DNA of 38,357 nt, from the IMG/VR virus record IMGVR_UViG_3300045947_000102, positions 1 to 38,357 of that record. One strand, written 5' to 3'. Position 1 is the stretch's first letter; each line of letters starts with the position of its first letter. The notes beneath the pieces were generated by a model that saw only the letters and a list, made by a program, of their open reading frames with translations, ran no database searches and was not told the DNA's origin. The DNA comes from a virus. Made by a program: the position numbers and the translations under genes. Below are positions 29,790 to 37,203 of this stretch, piece by piece.

Positions 29790-31309
29790 GCGCCGCTCCT
29801 CGTCGGTCGGCTGGCGTCCGGAGTTTTTTTTTCACCCCGCAAGCCGAAGGCGCGTCCCATCTCGTCGTCCCGAGGCTCGTTCTTGTCGGTCGGCGTCGGC
29901 GAGTCAGGCCTCCCGCCGAGATTCTTTGGGGCCGCCTCGGCCTTGAGGGAGTCGAACTGCTCCTGGGACAGCTCCGGCACCCCGAGGGCCTTGCGGTTGT
30001 GGTTCTCGACGCTCAGGTCGTGCAGCATCCCGCCCTTCTGCACGGCGTCGCAGATGTTCGGGACGTTGTCGAGCTGCTCGGTCGGGGACACCCGGGACAG
30101 CCGGATCCCGGCCATCGAGCGCGAGGGCTCGAAGTTCGCCAGGAGCAGGTCCTCGACCTCGCCGCGGAGATACCCGGCGCCGTGGTTGATCTGCTCTTCC
30201 AGCCAGCGCACCGTCGCGTCGAGCTGCTGCATGTAGGAGACCATCATCACCGAGGATCCGGCGCGCGACCCGGACGCCGTCTGCCCGGATTGCATGAAGT
30301 CGGTCGAGCCGGCCGAGGCGATGTCCATGTTCTGCTCCTGGATGATCGGCCGGGCGTCGACAATCGCTCCGTTCGTCGTCAGGAACTCGATCTTCTGCCC
30401 GTTCGCCAGGACGATGAACTGCCGCTCCTTGGACCCCTGGCGCAGATCCTTCGTGATCGTCTTCAGCTTCTCCTGGGCCACGGGGCCGTCACCAGGGCCA
30501 AGGGTTCCCATCGGGATCCCGACGCCGCCGTTCATCAGAGCGATCATCGCGATCTTGCTCGCGAGATCCTTGGTGACCCAGTTCCGGTACATCGATCGCA
30601 TGAGGGACTGGCCTTCCCAGTTCTCTCCGGTCATCCACCAGACCGAAGCGCACAGGAGATCGACCGAGATCCGCTCGTCGATCTCAACACTGCCATCCGG
30701 CTTCCGGTACTGCCTATGGATCGCGACGAGCCTGCTCCCGTCCTTGCTCCACTCCCACGCGCCGAGCGGGCCGCCGAGGCTCTTCGGATGGAGATACGTC
30801 AGGCGGCTGAGGATCCGGTATCCGTCGACCGTGTCCCAGGTCTTGCCGTGCAGGGCGAAGCCGTACCGGAGGCACATCATCTTCTCGAGGATGCGCTGCA
30901 GCCACGAGGTCTCGCACCAGAAGCGGGGGTCGCCCCGGCGCAGCAGGTTCTGCTCGATGAGATCGCGCTGCTCCTGGTCGCCGCCCTCGACGGAGGCGCG
31001 CACGGCCGAGAACAGCGGCAGGATGTTCGCCCGCTCCTGGGCCGCGATCTTCGCGTCGGTGCCCATGAGGTCGAAGGCATCGAGGCGCGTCTTCAGCTCG
31101 CGGAACTTCGGGTTGGTGTCCGACTCGATGCGGCCGAGGTTGATCTCGAGGCCGGAGATGAAGCCGCCTCCCGTCCTCTCGGCCTGCAGCTCGGCGTGAC
31201 GCCGGGCGCGCCGCATCAGACGGTGGAGGCCCTTCGTCTCCTCCTTCGCCCGGAGCTTGGCGGCCCGGTGCTTCCTGGCCTTGGCGGCGCCTGCGGCGGT
31301 GCCTCCCAT
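29762..31309 (-). CDS. Portal protein, DUF935 / Mu gp29-like
   Basis: 515 aa. Typical DUF935 portal features: an N-terminal basic region, then LKTRLDAFDLMGTDAKIAAQ..., a central block (MMCLRYGFALHGKTWDTVDGYRILSRLTYLHPK) and the segment MYRNWVTKDLASKIAMIALM...GVGIPMG. The portal forms the dodecameric DNA gate at the capsid vertex and docks terminase. The last 22 codons after the A9 run (PDASRPTRSGACWPW) look out of frame, and the continuation in the -1 frame looks more like a native end. ATG 31309 overlaps the previous stop. Confidence 0.85.
   Translation of the reverse strand: MGGTAAGAAKARKHRAAKLRAKEETKGLHRLMRRARRHAELQAERTGGGFISGLEINLGRIESDTNPKFRELKTRLDAFDLMGTDAKIAAQERANILPLFSAVRASVEGGDQEQRDLIEQNLLRRGDPRFWCETSWLQRILEKMMCLRYGFALHGKTWDTVDGYRILSRLTYLHPKSLGGPLGAWEWSKDGSRLVAIHRQYRKPDGSVEIDERISVDLLCASVWWMTGENWEGQSLMRSMYRNWVTKDLASKIAMIALMNGGVGIPMGTLGPGDGPVAQEKLKTITKDLRQGSKERQFIVLANGQKIEFLTTNGAIVDARPIIQEQNMDIASAGSTDFMQSGQTASGSRAGSSVMMVSYMQQLDATVRWLEEQINHGAGYLRGEVEDLLLANFEPSRSMAGIRLSRVSPTEQLDNVPNICDAVQKGGMLHDLSVENHNRKALGVPELSQEQFDSLKAEAAPKNLGGRPDSPTPTDKNEPRDDEMGRAFGLRGEKKTPDASRPTRSGACWPWLRSS
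29824..29832 (-). promoter_or_regulatory. A9 homopolymer, possible slippage site in the portal gene
   Basis: Nine A on the minus strand, read GAA AAA AAA ACT in the portal frame. Slipping by -1 opens a frame of about 100 codons (the 29529-29789 gene). A-rich heptamers are efficient ribosomal and polymerase slippage sites. It is also the longest homopolymer noticed, so a sequencing indel must be considered. Confidence 0.5.
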
Positions 31310-31503
31310 CAGAGGTCCCGATGCGGCCCGGCGTGATTGATGCCGAGCGCGCAGCCGTCCGCCGGACAATCGAGCGGGTCCTTCTTCCGGGGCGGTGCTA
31401 CCGCGGGAGCGGCCGGGGCCTCCGTGACGATGAGCTCCACCTTCGGCTCCGGTGAGGTCGGCGCCGGCGTTGCTTTCGATCGTCCCTTCGTCTTGCTGAA
31501 CAT
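31309..31503 (-). CDS. Small Pro/Ala-rich protein with Cys motif
   Basis: 64 aa. The first 40 residues are Pro/Ala/Lys-rich and probably disordered; the end CPADGCALGINHAGPH carries Cys and His. GGGGAAG precedes ATG 31503. Unknown function, between terminase and portal. Confidence 0.55.
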   Translation of the reverse strand: MFSKTKGRSKATPAPTSPEPKVELIVTEAPAAPAVAPPRKKDPLDCPADGCALGINHAGPHRDL

Positions 31504-31515
31504 CGTCTTCCCCTT

Positions 31516-31716
31516 TCAGGCCCTCGGGACGGTCAGGAGCGGCTGTCCTTTGGCGGCTCCCTCCGGCTTGGCCATGAACAGCGTCTGCCCGGCTCTGGTG
31601 CGGGAGACGAACAGGACGACACCCCGGCACTTCCGGCAGCGATAGAGCTGGCCCACCGGCTCTCTGCGATCCCCGAAGCGGAGACCGCAGTGCGGGCAGC
31701 GCCAGTAGCAGATCAT
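31516..31716 (-). CDS. Small zinc-ribbon protein
   Basis: 66 aa with CPHCGLRFG at about 7-15 and CRKCRG at about 27-32, a clear CxxC...CxxC ribbon. TGATG overlap with the terminase stop suggests coupled translation. It could assist terminase or act as a nucleic-acid-binding peptide; nothing specific is known. Confidence 0.65.
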   Translation of the reverse strand: MICYWRCPHCGLRFGDRREPVGQLYRCRKCRGVVLFVSRTRAGQTLFMAKPEGAAKGQPLLTVPRA

Positions 31717-33335
31717 CAGTACATCTGCCCCATGATGTTGTTCGGGAGCGCGTCCTCGCTCTCGGGGACCGGCAGCCCTCGCCTCTGGTACAGCGCCGCG
31801 CGGTCGCTGATGGCCCCGCTGTTGAGCGCGTCCAGATCGACGCCACCGCTCTGGGGCGCCAGCTTCAGGCACAGGCCTGCGATCACCTTGCTGATGTCGT
31901 CGTGGCAGCCGCCGCGGCGCGGGGCACCGACAGAGATCAGCTTCCCCGTCGCCTTCTTGTTGGCGATGAGGCTCGTCAGGTCCTTCTTGATGATGCCGTC
32001 GTCCGGGACGCCGTTCACGAGGCACGTCTTCGGCAGCTCCACAAGCCCTCGCCGCATCGCCGCCTTCAGGTTCTTCCAGAACTCGTGATTCGTCTTCTCC
32101 GTCTGCGGCTCGATCGTCAGGACGATCCCGTTCTTTCCGAACTCATTGATCAGCGGGATGTCGCAGAACTGATCGGCATCGGCCTGATCGACCCCATACC
32201 CGAGGAAGAGCTCGCTCGCCTCCCGGGTCACGTCCTCCGGCTCCAGTGGATGCCCCTTGGCGGCGCGCCAGACCTGGATCGCGTCGATGACGACCTTCGG
32301 CCTGTCGCCCGCTCCGTCCGCATGGGCGACGCCGGCGACGAACAGATCGTGCTTGAACGCCGCATCGATCATCCCGGCGTAGTGGACGCCCGACTGCGGC
32401 GGCAGCTCCGCGGGCCGGTTCGTCACCGTGCACCCGTCGACGAGCGCCGCGGGCAGGTACACGAGCCCGCCCTTGATCTTCCCGAACTCGGCGCCGAAGT
32501 CCCGGGCGAAGCCCTCGGGATCGTCGTCCCTGGCCTTGTCAAGGGTCTCCTGCGGGATGCCGGGCCACAGCACCCAGGTCGGGGCATGCACGAAGAGGCG
32601 GCGGGGCGAGACGCCACGCGCCTGGTAATCGTCGTACAGCACGCCCTCTTCCATCCCCGGGGACGAGATCTTGATGAGCCTGGCCGGGTAGCGCCGGAAG
32701 CGCGACCTTATCGCCCGCTGCACCTCGACGTCCTGGTTGTAGGCCCCGTCCTCGGATCGCCACCAGCCCAGCTCGTCCATCGCCGCCGCGATGCAGCCCT
32801 TCGATCGCACGGCCGCCTTCTTGCACGGGAACGTCGCCACCTTCACCCGCTTGGCGAAGCGGATCTCGGTCCCCGTGACGGCGCGCTCCTGGGCGCTCCC
32901 ATGATCGAACATCTCCCAGCCGTGCTCCTCGAGGAGCTCCGCCTTCCCCTGGATGTAGTCCCGGCACTGCTGCGCCCCGAACCGGTCCTGCGCCACGATC
33001 GGCACCCAGGCCCACTCCCCCGGGGCGAGCCACTTCTCCGGCTCGTACACCAGGATCTCGTAGAGCATCACGTTCGCCAGGATCTTGTCCGTCTTCCCGC
33101 TCCCGCAGCCGACGCAGATCGTCGCCTCCCGGTACCCCTCCTTGAGAGGCCTCCGCCCCTCCGTCATGTCGAGGAACGCCTCCGACTCCTGCCGCGACAT
33201 GCGGAGTCCGTAGATCGCCTTGAGGATCGACATCTGCGCGTCGGAGATCGAGGAGTCCCCGAGGTACTCCGAGTCCCGGACCATCACCTCGATGGTCAGG
33301 TCCTTCGGCCTCTCCTGCTGCGCGGCGCGCTTCAT
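31716..33335 (-). CDS. terL: Terminase large subunit
   Basis: 539 aa DNA-packaging motor. ATPase domain: Walker A VGCGSGKT (residues 75-82) and Walker B CIAAAMDEL with Asp187/Glu188. Nuclease domain: acidic strand MIDAAFKHDLF (Asp324) and a second acidic cluster near DQADADQF. ATG 33335 with GGGAG upstream is preferred; an in-frame upstream ATG would lie beyond a strong hairpin. It is the first large late gene. The separate small subunit is not securely identified (see 34573-35043 and 33647-34006). Confidence 0.9.
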   Translation of the reverse strand: MKRAAQQERPKDLTIEVMVRDSEYLGDSSISDAQMSILKAIYGLRMSRQESEAFLDMTEGRRPLKEGYREATICVGCGSGKTDKILANVMLYEILVYEPEKWLAPGEWAWVPIVAQDRFGAQQCRDYIQGKAELLEEHGWEMFDHGSAQERAVTGTEIRFAKRVKVATFPCKKAAVRSKGCIAAAMDELGWWRSEDGAYNQDVEVQRAIRSRFRRYPARLIKISSPGMEEGVLYDDYQARGVSPRRLFVHAPTWVLWPGIPQETLDKARDDDPEGFARDFGAEFGKIKGGLVYLPAALVDGCTVTNRPAELPPQSGVHYAGMIDAAFKHDLFVAGVAHADGAGDRPKVVIDAIQVWRAAKGHPLEPEDVTREASELFLGYGVDQADADQFCDIPLINEFGKNGIVLTIEPQTEKTNHEFWKNLKAAMRRGLVELPKTCLVNGVPDDGIIKKDLTSLIANKKATGKLISVGAPRRGGCHDDISKVIAGLCLKLAPQSGGVDLDALNSGAISDRAALYQRRGLPVPESEDALPNNIMGQMY

Positions 33336-33354
33336 GCTGCTCCCGGAAAAGCGA

Positions 33355-33395
33355 AAGGGGCCCTGACGAGTGTGACGCCCCGTCACGGGCCCCTT
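33355..33395. terminator. Strong hairpin upstream of terL
   Basis: AAGGGGCCC (33355-33363) pairs with GGGCCCCTT (33387-33395); the inner TGACG/CGTCA extends the stem with one bulged base, about 14 pairs in all. On the minus strand it is followed by TTTCGCTTTT. It may be a terminator or attenuator before the terminase gene, or part of a packaging signal, which often lies near terminase genes. Confidence 0.6.
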
Positions 33396-33449
33396 ATCGC
33401 ACCGCCTTCGTCCCTGGCCAGAGACTACAGCGGGATGCTGTCGGTGATT

Positions 33450-33647
33450 CTACTCCTTCACCATGATTCTCACGTGCTTGGCGTTCGGCTCCAGCAGATA
33501 GAAGTGGAACGGCACCATCTCATCCTCGTGCGGCGGCCTCTGGCACCTGGCTCCGTTCCAGGCCACATAGGAGCAGCGTCCCTTCTTCGGAGGATCGGGA
33601 GGCAGGAACAGCCGCCTCTTCTCCACGACCTGGAACGGCTTGACCAT
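33450..33647 (-). CDS. Small unknown protein
   Basis: 65 aa, basic, with one CSYVAWNGARC pair (two Cys nine residues apart) and a His-rich segment (HEDEMVPFHFYLL). ATG 33647 overlaps the preceding stop (TGATG). Ends 55 bases before the hairpin upstream of terL. Confidence 0.6.
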   Translation of the reverse strand: MVKPFQVVEKRRLFLPPDPPKKGRCSYVAWNGARCQRPPHEDEMVPFHFYLLEPNAKHVRIMVKE

Positions 33648-34006
33648 CAGTCGTTCCTCGGCTCCGAGACCGGCCCTGCCGGCTTGAGCACGCCCTTCCC
33701 CGTCGTCATCACCAGCAGGCAGTCGTTCATCGCCGCCACCGCCTGCAAGAGAACGAACTGCGACATCGCCAGCATCCGGATGTCGATCTGCGGCGCCCTC
33801 GCGTTCCCGTCCAGCCCCACGAGCCGCGGCGGGTTCAGGACAGCCCCCAGCTGGTTGGCGAAGTGAATCGCCTGGCTCCCGAACATCCGCATCCGGTCCT
33901 CCAGGAACGGCGACGGCGAACAGCCGGCCTGGCCCTCGACGGAGTCCTGCGACGGCTGACGCGACTGCGTCACCACCTCTGCAATCTTCCGCTCGGCTTC
34001 GGACAT
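33647..34006 (-). CDS. Unknown late protein, possible small-terminase-like position
   Basis: 119 aa, helical (EAERKIAEVVTQSRQ..., MLAMSQFVLLQAVAAMNDCLLVM). The frame stays open upstream to a GTG at 34282, but that longer version would overlap the well-supported Cys-rich gene 34006-34242. ATG 34006 with a TGATG overlap is chosen. It lies one small gene before terL, so a terminase small subunit role is possible but not shown by any motif. Confidence 0.6.
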   Translation of the reverse strand: MSEAERKIAEVVTQSRQPSQDSVEGQAGCSPSPFLEDRMRMFGSQAIHFANQLGAVLNPPRLVGLDGNARAPQIDIRMLAMSQFVLLQAVAAMNDCLLVMTTGKGVLKPAGPVSEPRND

Positions 34007-34242
34007 CAGATCCCTTCCCGTCGATGCTGAACGACCTCGGCCACCGTGTAACACCTCCGGCGATGCCGCTCCTTCAACTCCGTCATCACCAGCGCCCCGC
34101 AGATGGCGCACGCCACCTGATGCCCCATGACGCCACGCAGAACGAACCAGAGATCCTCGCTCGGAGAGGCCCAATACTCCATGCGCAGGATCCTCGTCAG
34201 GAGAATGCCCCCGCACGAACACCGGATCTTTCGGCAACGCAC
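34006..34242 (-). CDS. Cys-rich small protein
   Basis: 78 aa with CRKIRCSCGG at the N-terminus and CAICG...RRRC near 45-64, compatible with one or two zinc sites. GTG 34242 lies seven bases after GAGGGGG. Third codon positions are G/C-biased, unlike the overlapping alternative frame. Confidence 0.65.
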   Translation of the reverse strand: MRCRKIRCSCGGILLTRILRMEYWASPSEDLWFVLRGVMGHQVACAICGALVMTELKERHRRRCYTVAEVVQHRREGI

Positions 34243-34278
34243 CTCCCAACCCCCTCGGCGGCCCCGCGTAGTGGTCGC

Positions 34279-34488
34279 TCACTGTGGCACTCCCTCGTAC
34301 AACACGAGACGCTCCAGACTCTCGAAGAAGAACTCGCGCTCCGCATCCGACAACGACAGCAACGGCACCGAGTCAGAATCGACCGGAGAAATTTCGGGAG
34401 GACTGATGCGCCCGCGGATGCCATCGTCCATAGAGTGCAATACCCTCCGCCCTGGGGGCTGGTGTCCGCGTCGATGCTGTGGTACCAT
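34279..34488 (-). CDS. Small acidic protein, first gene of the late string
   Basis: 69 aa from ATG 34488, eight bases after AGGAG. The C-terminal half (SLSDAEREFFFESLERLVLYEG) is an amphipathic helix and the N-terminus is basic and Pro/Arg-rich. It starts about 30 bases downstream of the AT-rich promoter-like element and is thus the first product of the putative late transcript. Function unknown; regulator or terminase accessory are guesses. Confidence 0.55.
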   Translation of the reverse strand: MVPQHRRGHQPPGRRVLHSMDDGIRGRISPPEISPVDSDSVPLLSLSDAEREFFFESLERLVLYEGVPQ

Positions 34489-34520
34489 GCCGTATTCTCC
34501 TACTCCCACCGCAGGTTGAC

Positions 34521-34549
34521 ATAATACCTGTTATCGGACGCTGGCGCTC
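34521..34549 (-). promoter_or_regulatory. AT-rich late-promoter candidate with operator-like dyad
   Basis: In a GC-rich genome the 14 bases ATAATACCTGTTAT (34521-34534) stand out. On the minus strand they contain TATTAT (34526-34521), a 5/6 match to the -10 box, and they form an imperfect dyad ATAAYA-CC-TRTTAT like a repressor or activator operator. The -35 position (GAGCGC) is poor, as expected for an activator-dependent late promoter. It sits in the only clear gap between the early string and the terminase/head string. Confidence 0.5.
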
Positions 34550-34572
34550 GATGCTGTGACAGCAACGGCCTC

Positions 34573-35043
34573 TCAGCCCTCATGAACTGCGTCCTCGCGA
34601 GGGCTCGGCGCCGCTGCCGGTACCTTCTTCAGCGTCGGCCTATCCCCTTGACCCTTCTTGCGTTGGTTCAGCTTGGCGTCGAGCGCTGTCCACTGAGCCG
34701 CGGCCTTGGAGACGAGCAGGAAGCTCTTGTCGCTGGGGTCCATGTGGAGAAGCTTCTCTTCGGCATGGAGCCAGTTCAACTTGGTGGCGATGCGATGGGC
34801 CTCGTGGCTGGCTACTTCCTGGTCGAGCCAGTCGATGCGACCGAGGCGCTTCTTGACGTCCTCGAGGAGCCTGAGGGCGTGGGTCTGAATCTCAGGGGAG
34901 AGCACCTTCGACGTGGCGATGCGGTGCTTCAGGAGGGTGAGGGCGTTGGTAGCACGACGGGAGCGGCGCTGACGTTCGCGTGCCTCTTCTGAGGCGGCGC
35001 GGCGCCTGTCTGCGTCGTTGTACTTATGAGCCTGGAGAGGCAT
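34573..35043 (-). CDS. Helical, highly charged protein (possible terminase small subunit)
   Basis: 156 aa. A basic N-terminus (RRRAASEEARERQRRSRRA) is followed by helices (HALRLLEDVKKRLGRIDWLDQ, SKAAAQWTALDAKLNQRKKG) and a basic tail. Size and composition fit a DNA-binding small terminase or regulator, and it lies about 1.2 kb upstream of terL, but a promoter-like element separates the two. The ATG 35043 has only a weak ribosome site. Confidence 0.6.
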   Translation of the reverse strand: MPLQAHKYNDADRRRAASEEARERQRRSRRATNALTLLKHRIATSKVLSPEIQTHALRLLEDVKKRLGRIDWLDQEVASHEAHRIATKLNWLHAEEKLLHMDPSDKSFLLVSKAAAQWTALDAKLNQRKKGQGDRPTLKKVPAAAPSPREDAVHEG

Positions 35044-35104
35044 CAGGTGCTCACGTTCTGAGATGCAGTGAGGACGTGCCTACGGCACCCTGGGGCTGTT
35101 GGAT

Positions 35105-35135
35105 GTTCGACCTTAGCGGCCTGCCTTGTTCGACC
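35105..35135. repeat. Direct repeat GTTCGACC, 23-bp period
   Basis: GTTCGACC occurs at 35105-35112 and 35128-35135, two helical turns apart, inside the 134-base non-coding gap before the gene starting at 35043. A pair of sites on one face of the DNA suggests a regulator or initiator binding region. Confidence 0.4.
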
Positions 35136-35177
35136 GGGGCTGAGGGCTGGCAGCATCGGGCCAGCCGCGGCCCCCGG

Positions 35178-35447
35178 CTACGGGTTACCAGGCGTCCGTG
35201 TGGGTACGGACGATCCGACCTGGGGGCACACCTGCGGTCCTGAGCCCGGAGCGGTGACCTGCCCCTGCTTGAGATCCGGTGATTGGGACCCGTCCTGTGC
35301 CGAGGCTTCCTTGGCGGCCTTAGGGTCTGCATGGCGTCTCCGCAGCTTGGCGTACAGCTTGCGGTAGTGCTTCCTGCCGGAGCCGGCGTTGAAGTAGCCG
35401 GTGGCGAGTGTCGGGTACTTCCCTCGTATCGGCCAGACGCGGCTCAC
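35178..35447 (-). CDS. Small basic protein of unknown function
   Basis: 89 aa. The first half is basic and aromatic (GKYPTLATGYFNAGSGRKHYRKLYAKLRRRH), the second Pro/Gln/Ser-rich. GTG 35447; third positions are G/C-rich, which favours this frame over overlapping ones. It may bind nucleic acid. Confidence 0.55.
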   Translation of the reverse strand: MSRVWPIRGKYPTLATGYFNAGSGRKHYRKLYAKLRRRHADPKAAKEASAQDGSQSPDLKQGQVTAPGSGPQVCPQVGSSVPTRTPGNP

Positions 35448-35510
35448 GGCTCACGAGTGTACGCCCGGTTTCCTGTGGCCTTCGGCTCCTGAAGCCCGAC
35501 CGTCGCCTCA

Positions 35511-35738
35511 TCATGCAGGCTGTTTCCCTATGGGAATCCGCAGGTGGGATACGTATCCCACGCCCCCCTTGACACGGCCTCGCTTGGCACGCTTCACGTC
35601 GAGGCAGCCACGGCAGCCGGCGTGATCCTTCTCGGCGGCCCGGATGCCGCAGTAGACGCACAGGCCTCGGGCCTTTCTCTTGAGACGGAGGGCGGCGATG
35701 CGACGGACGGCCTCCTGGCGGCAGGCTGCGCAGGGCAC
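35511..35738 (-). CDS. Small zinc-finger-like basic protein
   Basis: 75 aa with CAAC at 3-6, CVYCG near 27-31 and CRGC near 42-45 in an Arg/Lys-rich context, so a nucleic-acid-binding zinc protein is likely. Its GTG directly follows the stop of the RusA-like gene (TGA-GTG), implying coupling with that recombination enzyme. Confidence 0.65.
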   Translation of the reverse strand: MPCAACRQEAVRRIAALRLKRKARGLCVYCGIRAAEKDHAGCRGCLDVKRAKRGRVKGGVGYVSHLRIPIGKQPA

Positions 35739-36140
35739 TCAGAGGTCCTCCAGCTCGATGTACGTCGCCGGCGCCAGCTCGTGCGCCTCCGCTCTCCGCT
35801 GCACCGGCTTCTCCAGTTCGAGCAGGTCGGGCGTGTCGTCGACCAGGTATCCCTTCTTCGCGACGATGTCGATGATGGCGGCGCAGGAGTAGTAGACGTT
35901 CCCCGTGTCGAAGGGGCGCTCGCGTGTAGTCATGAGCCGGACGATGGTGAGGCGGCGGGCGCCTGTCGCGCGTTGGTGCGGCAGGGCCTCGGGGATGGCG
36001 TGCCACCACTTGCGCTTCACGGCCTGGAAGGCGAAGAAGGCGCGCTTGTCGGGGGAGGGCGTCAGCTCGTTCTTGAGCGGGAGCTTCAGCGGGATCATCA
36101 GGCGGATCCGGGGGGCGTGGGGGACGGCGCTCTCGATCAT
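35739..36140 (-). CDS. RusA-like Holliday junction resolvase
   Basis: 133 aa. The C-terminal half matches the RusA family: an Asp-x-x-Asn block (D78-T-G-N81), Asp91 in IIDIVAKKGYLVDD and the pair Asp101/Asp102, the acidic residues that bind magnesium at the junction. The N-terminal part is the strand/helix region that forms the dimer. It resolves branched DNA before packaging or during recombination. ATG 36140 overlaps the HTH gene stop (ATGA). Confidence 0.8.
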   Translation of the reverse strand: MIESAVPHAPRIRLMIPLKLPLKNELTPSPDKRAFFAFQAVKRKWWHAIPEALPHQRATGARRLTIVRLMTTRERPFDTGNVYYSCAAIIDIVAKKGYLVDDTPDLLELEKPVQRRAEAHELAPATYIELEDL

Positions 36141-36616
36141 CCGCCCGCCACTCCGATCCGCCGCATGGCCTCGTCGACGCGCTGGCTGATGCCGGCGCGC
36201 CCGGTTTCGATGACGGCGACCATGGCGCCGGAGACCCCGAGCTGTGCCCCGAGCTCGCGCTGGCTGACTCCCAGGCGCGCCCGCAGCTCCCGCATGCGAC
36301 GACCGGTGGCCGGTCCCGCTGGATGGACCGCCATCGAGGGCCTTCCGACGGAGCGGCTGCGGCGCGCGGCGCGATTGGTGAGGGAGACCGGAGTCTGAGC
36401 CGGTGCCGTCCTCTCGACGGCCCTCTCAGCCGGGGCGGCCGCAATCGGCGGCAGGGCCGGCCCCAGGTTCGGCATCCCGACGACCCGGCTCGCGGGCTCC
36501 GGCCTCGGGACGTGCTGCGCCCGGAGCAGGTTCTCGATGCTCCGGAGGGTGACCAGGATCTGCGCCAGCACGCCTGCGATGTTGCCCGCGCCTGGCGGGA
36601 GCGCGCCGGGTGTCAT
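36137..36616 (-). CDS. Xre/Cro-type helix-turn-helix regulator
   Basis: 159 aa. A C-terminal HTH_3 domain at about 107-155 (MRELRARLGVSQRELGAQLG...MVAVIETGRAGIS) follows an unusual N-terminal part: a helix (AGVLAQILVTLRSIENLLR) and a Pro/Ala-rich linker. Repressors normally have the HTH at the N-terminus, so this is not a plain CI. It could control early or lysogeny genes, perhaps through the operator-like elements at 7150-7239 or 34521-34534. ATGA overlaps at both ends. Confidence 0.75.
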   Translation of the reverse strand: MTPGALPPGAGNIAGVLAQILVTLRSIENLLRAQHVPRPEPASRVVGMPNLGPALPPIAAAPAERAVERTAPAQTPVSLTNRAARRSRSVGRPSMAVHPAGPATGRRMRELRARLGVSQRELGAQLGVSGAMVAVIETGRAGISQRVDEAMRRIGVAGG

Positions 36617-37203
36617 GCGTCGGGGCCAGCCTGAGCCTCGCGGCCGCGGCGCCGGCGTGGGGTGTCCTCGGCCGAGGCCTCGCCCCCGAGGGGCAGCTCC
36701 CCCTGCGCCTTCTGTAGCCGCACCTGGTTGCCGGCGAGCTTGGCCAGCTCCAGGCCGCCGATCACCTTGGCGCTCACGACCCGCGAGCCTTGCTCCTTGC
36801 CCTCCTTGAGCTTGATCTCCGTGACGTGCCCGAGAACGCGCCGCGCGCCGTTGACCGTCTCGACGTGGACGTCCTGGCCGAACTTCTTGACCAGGTCGCC
36901 GAGGGTCGTGCCTTTCACGTCGATCGTCACGCGGACGCCATCGCCCTCGGTCTCGCCGAAACTGCCGCCGGTGACGCGCATCCCGAGGAGCGGCTTCTCC
37001 TCTGGCGCCTTGCCCTCGACGTTCTCGAAGCCGTCCTTGTCCTTGCCGTTCTCCTTGGCCATCGCTCCTCCCTTCTCGGATTTACAGCAGCAGAGGTTCT
37101 CGCGGTTCGTGGAGTGGTAGCAGGTCTTCCCGAGGTGCTGGTGCTGGCAGTCGGGACAGTTCATCGGGTGCGGCTTCGATGGAGGCGGGGAGGCGATCAG
37201 CAC
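36613..37203 (-). CDS. Unknown protein with N-terminal Cys cluster
   Basis: 196 aa from GTG 37203. The N-terminal 47 residues carry MNCPDC...CYH...CCCK, a probable zinc knot; then a linker and a beta-rich domain (MRVTGGSFGETEGDGVRVTIDVKG..., VHVETVNGARRVLGHVTEIKLKEG). A strong ribosome site (GGGAGG) precedes an internal ATG at 37062, so a 149-aa form without the Cys cluster may be made as well or instead. Function unknown. Confidence 0.65.
   Translation of the reverse strand: MLIASPPPSKPHPMNCPDCQHQHLGKTCYHSTNRENLCCCKSEKGGAMAKENGKDKDGFENVEGKAPEEKPLLGMRVTGGSFGETEGDGVRVTIDVKGTTLGDLVKKFGQDVHVETVNGARRVLGHVTEIKLKEGKEQGSRVVSAKVIGGLELAKLAGNQVRLQKAQGELPLGGEASAEDTPRRRRGREAQAGPDA

Noticed and set aside
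33647-34282. Longer 211-aa version of the gene at 33647-34006
   Set aside because: Would overlap the Cys-rich gene 34006-34242, which has better codon bias and its own stop/start coupling.
34514-34545. Plus-strand promoter from TTGACA at 34516-34521
   Set aside because: No -10 at suitable spacing and no plus-strand gene downstream; the AT-rich site reads better on the minus strand.
35051-35332. 93-aa Arg/Pro-rich minus-strand frame
   Set aside because: Overlaps the better 35178-35447 gene and has poor protein-like composition.
35320-35514. 64-aa frame starting with an ATGA overlap after the zinc-finger gene
   Set aside because: The overlap is attractive, but the product is almost entirely Arg-rich and competes with the better frame at 35178-35447.
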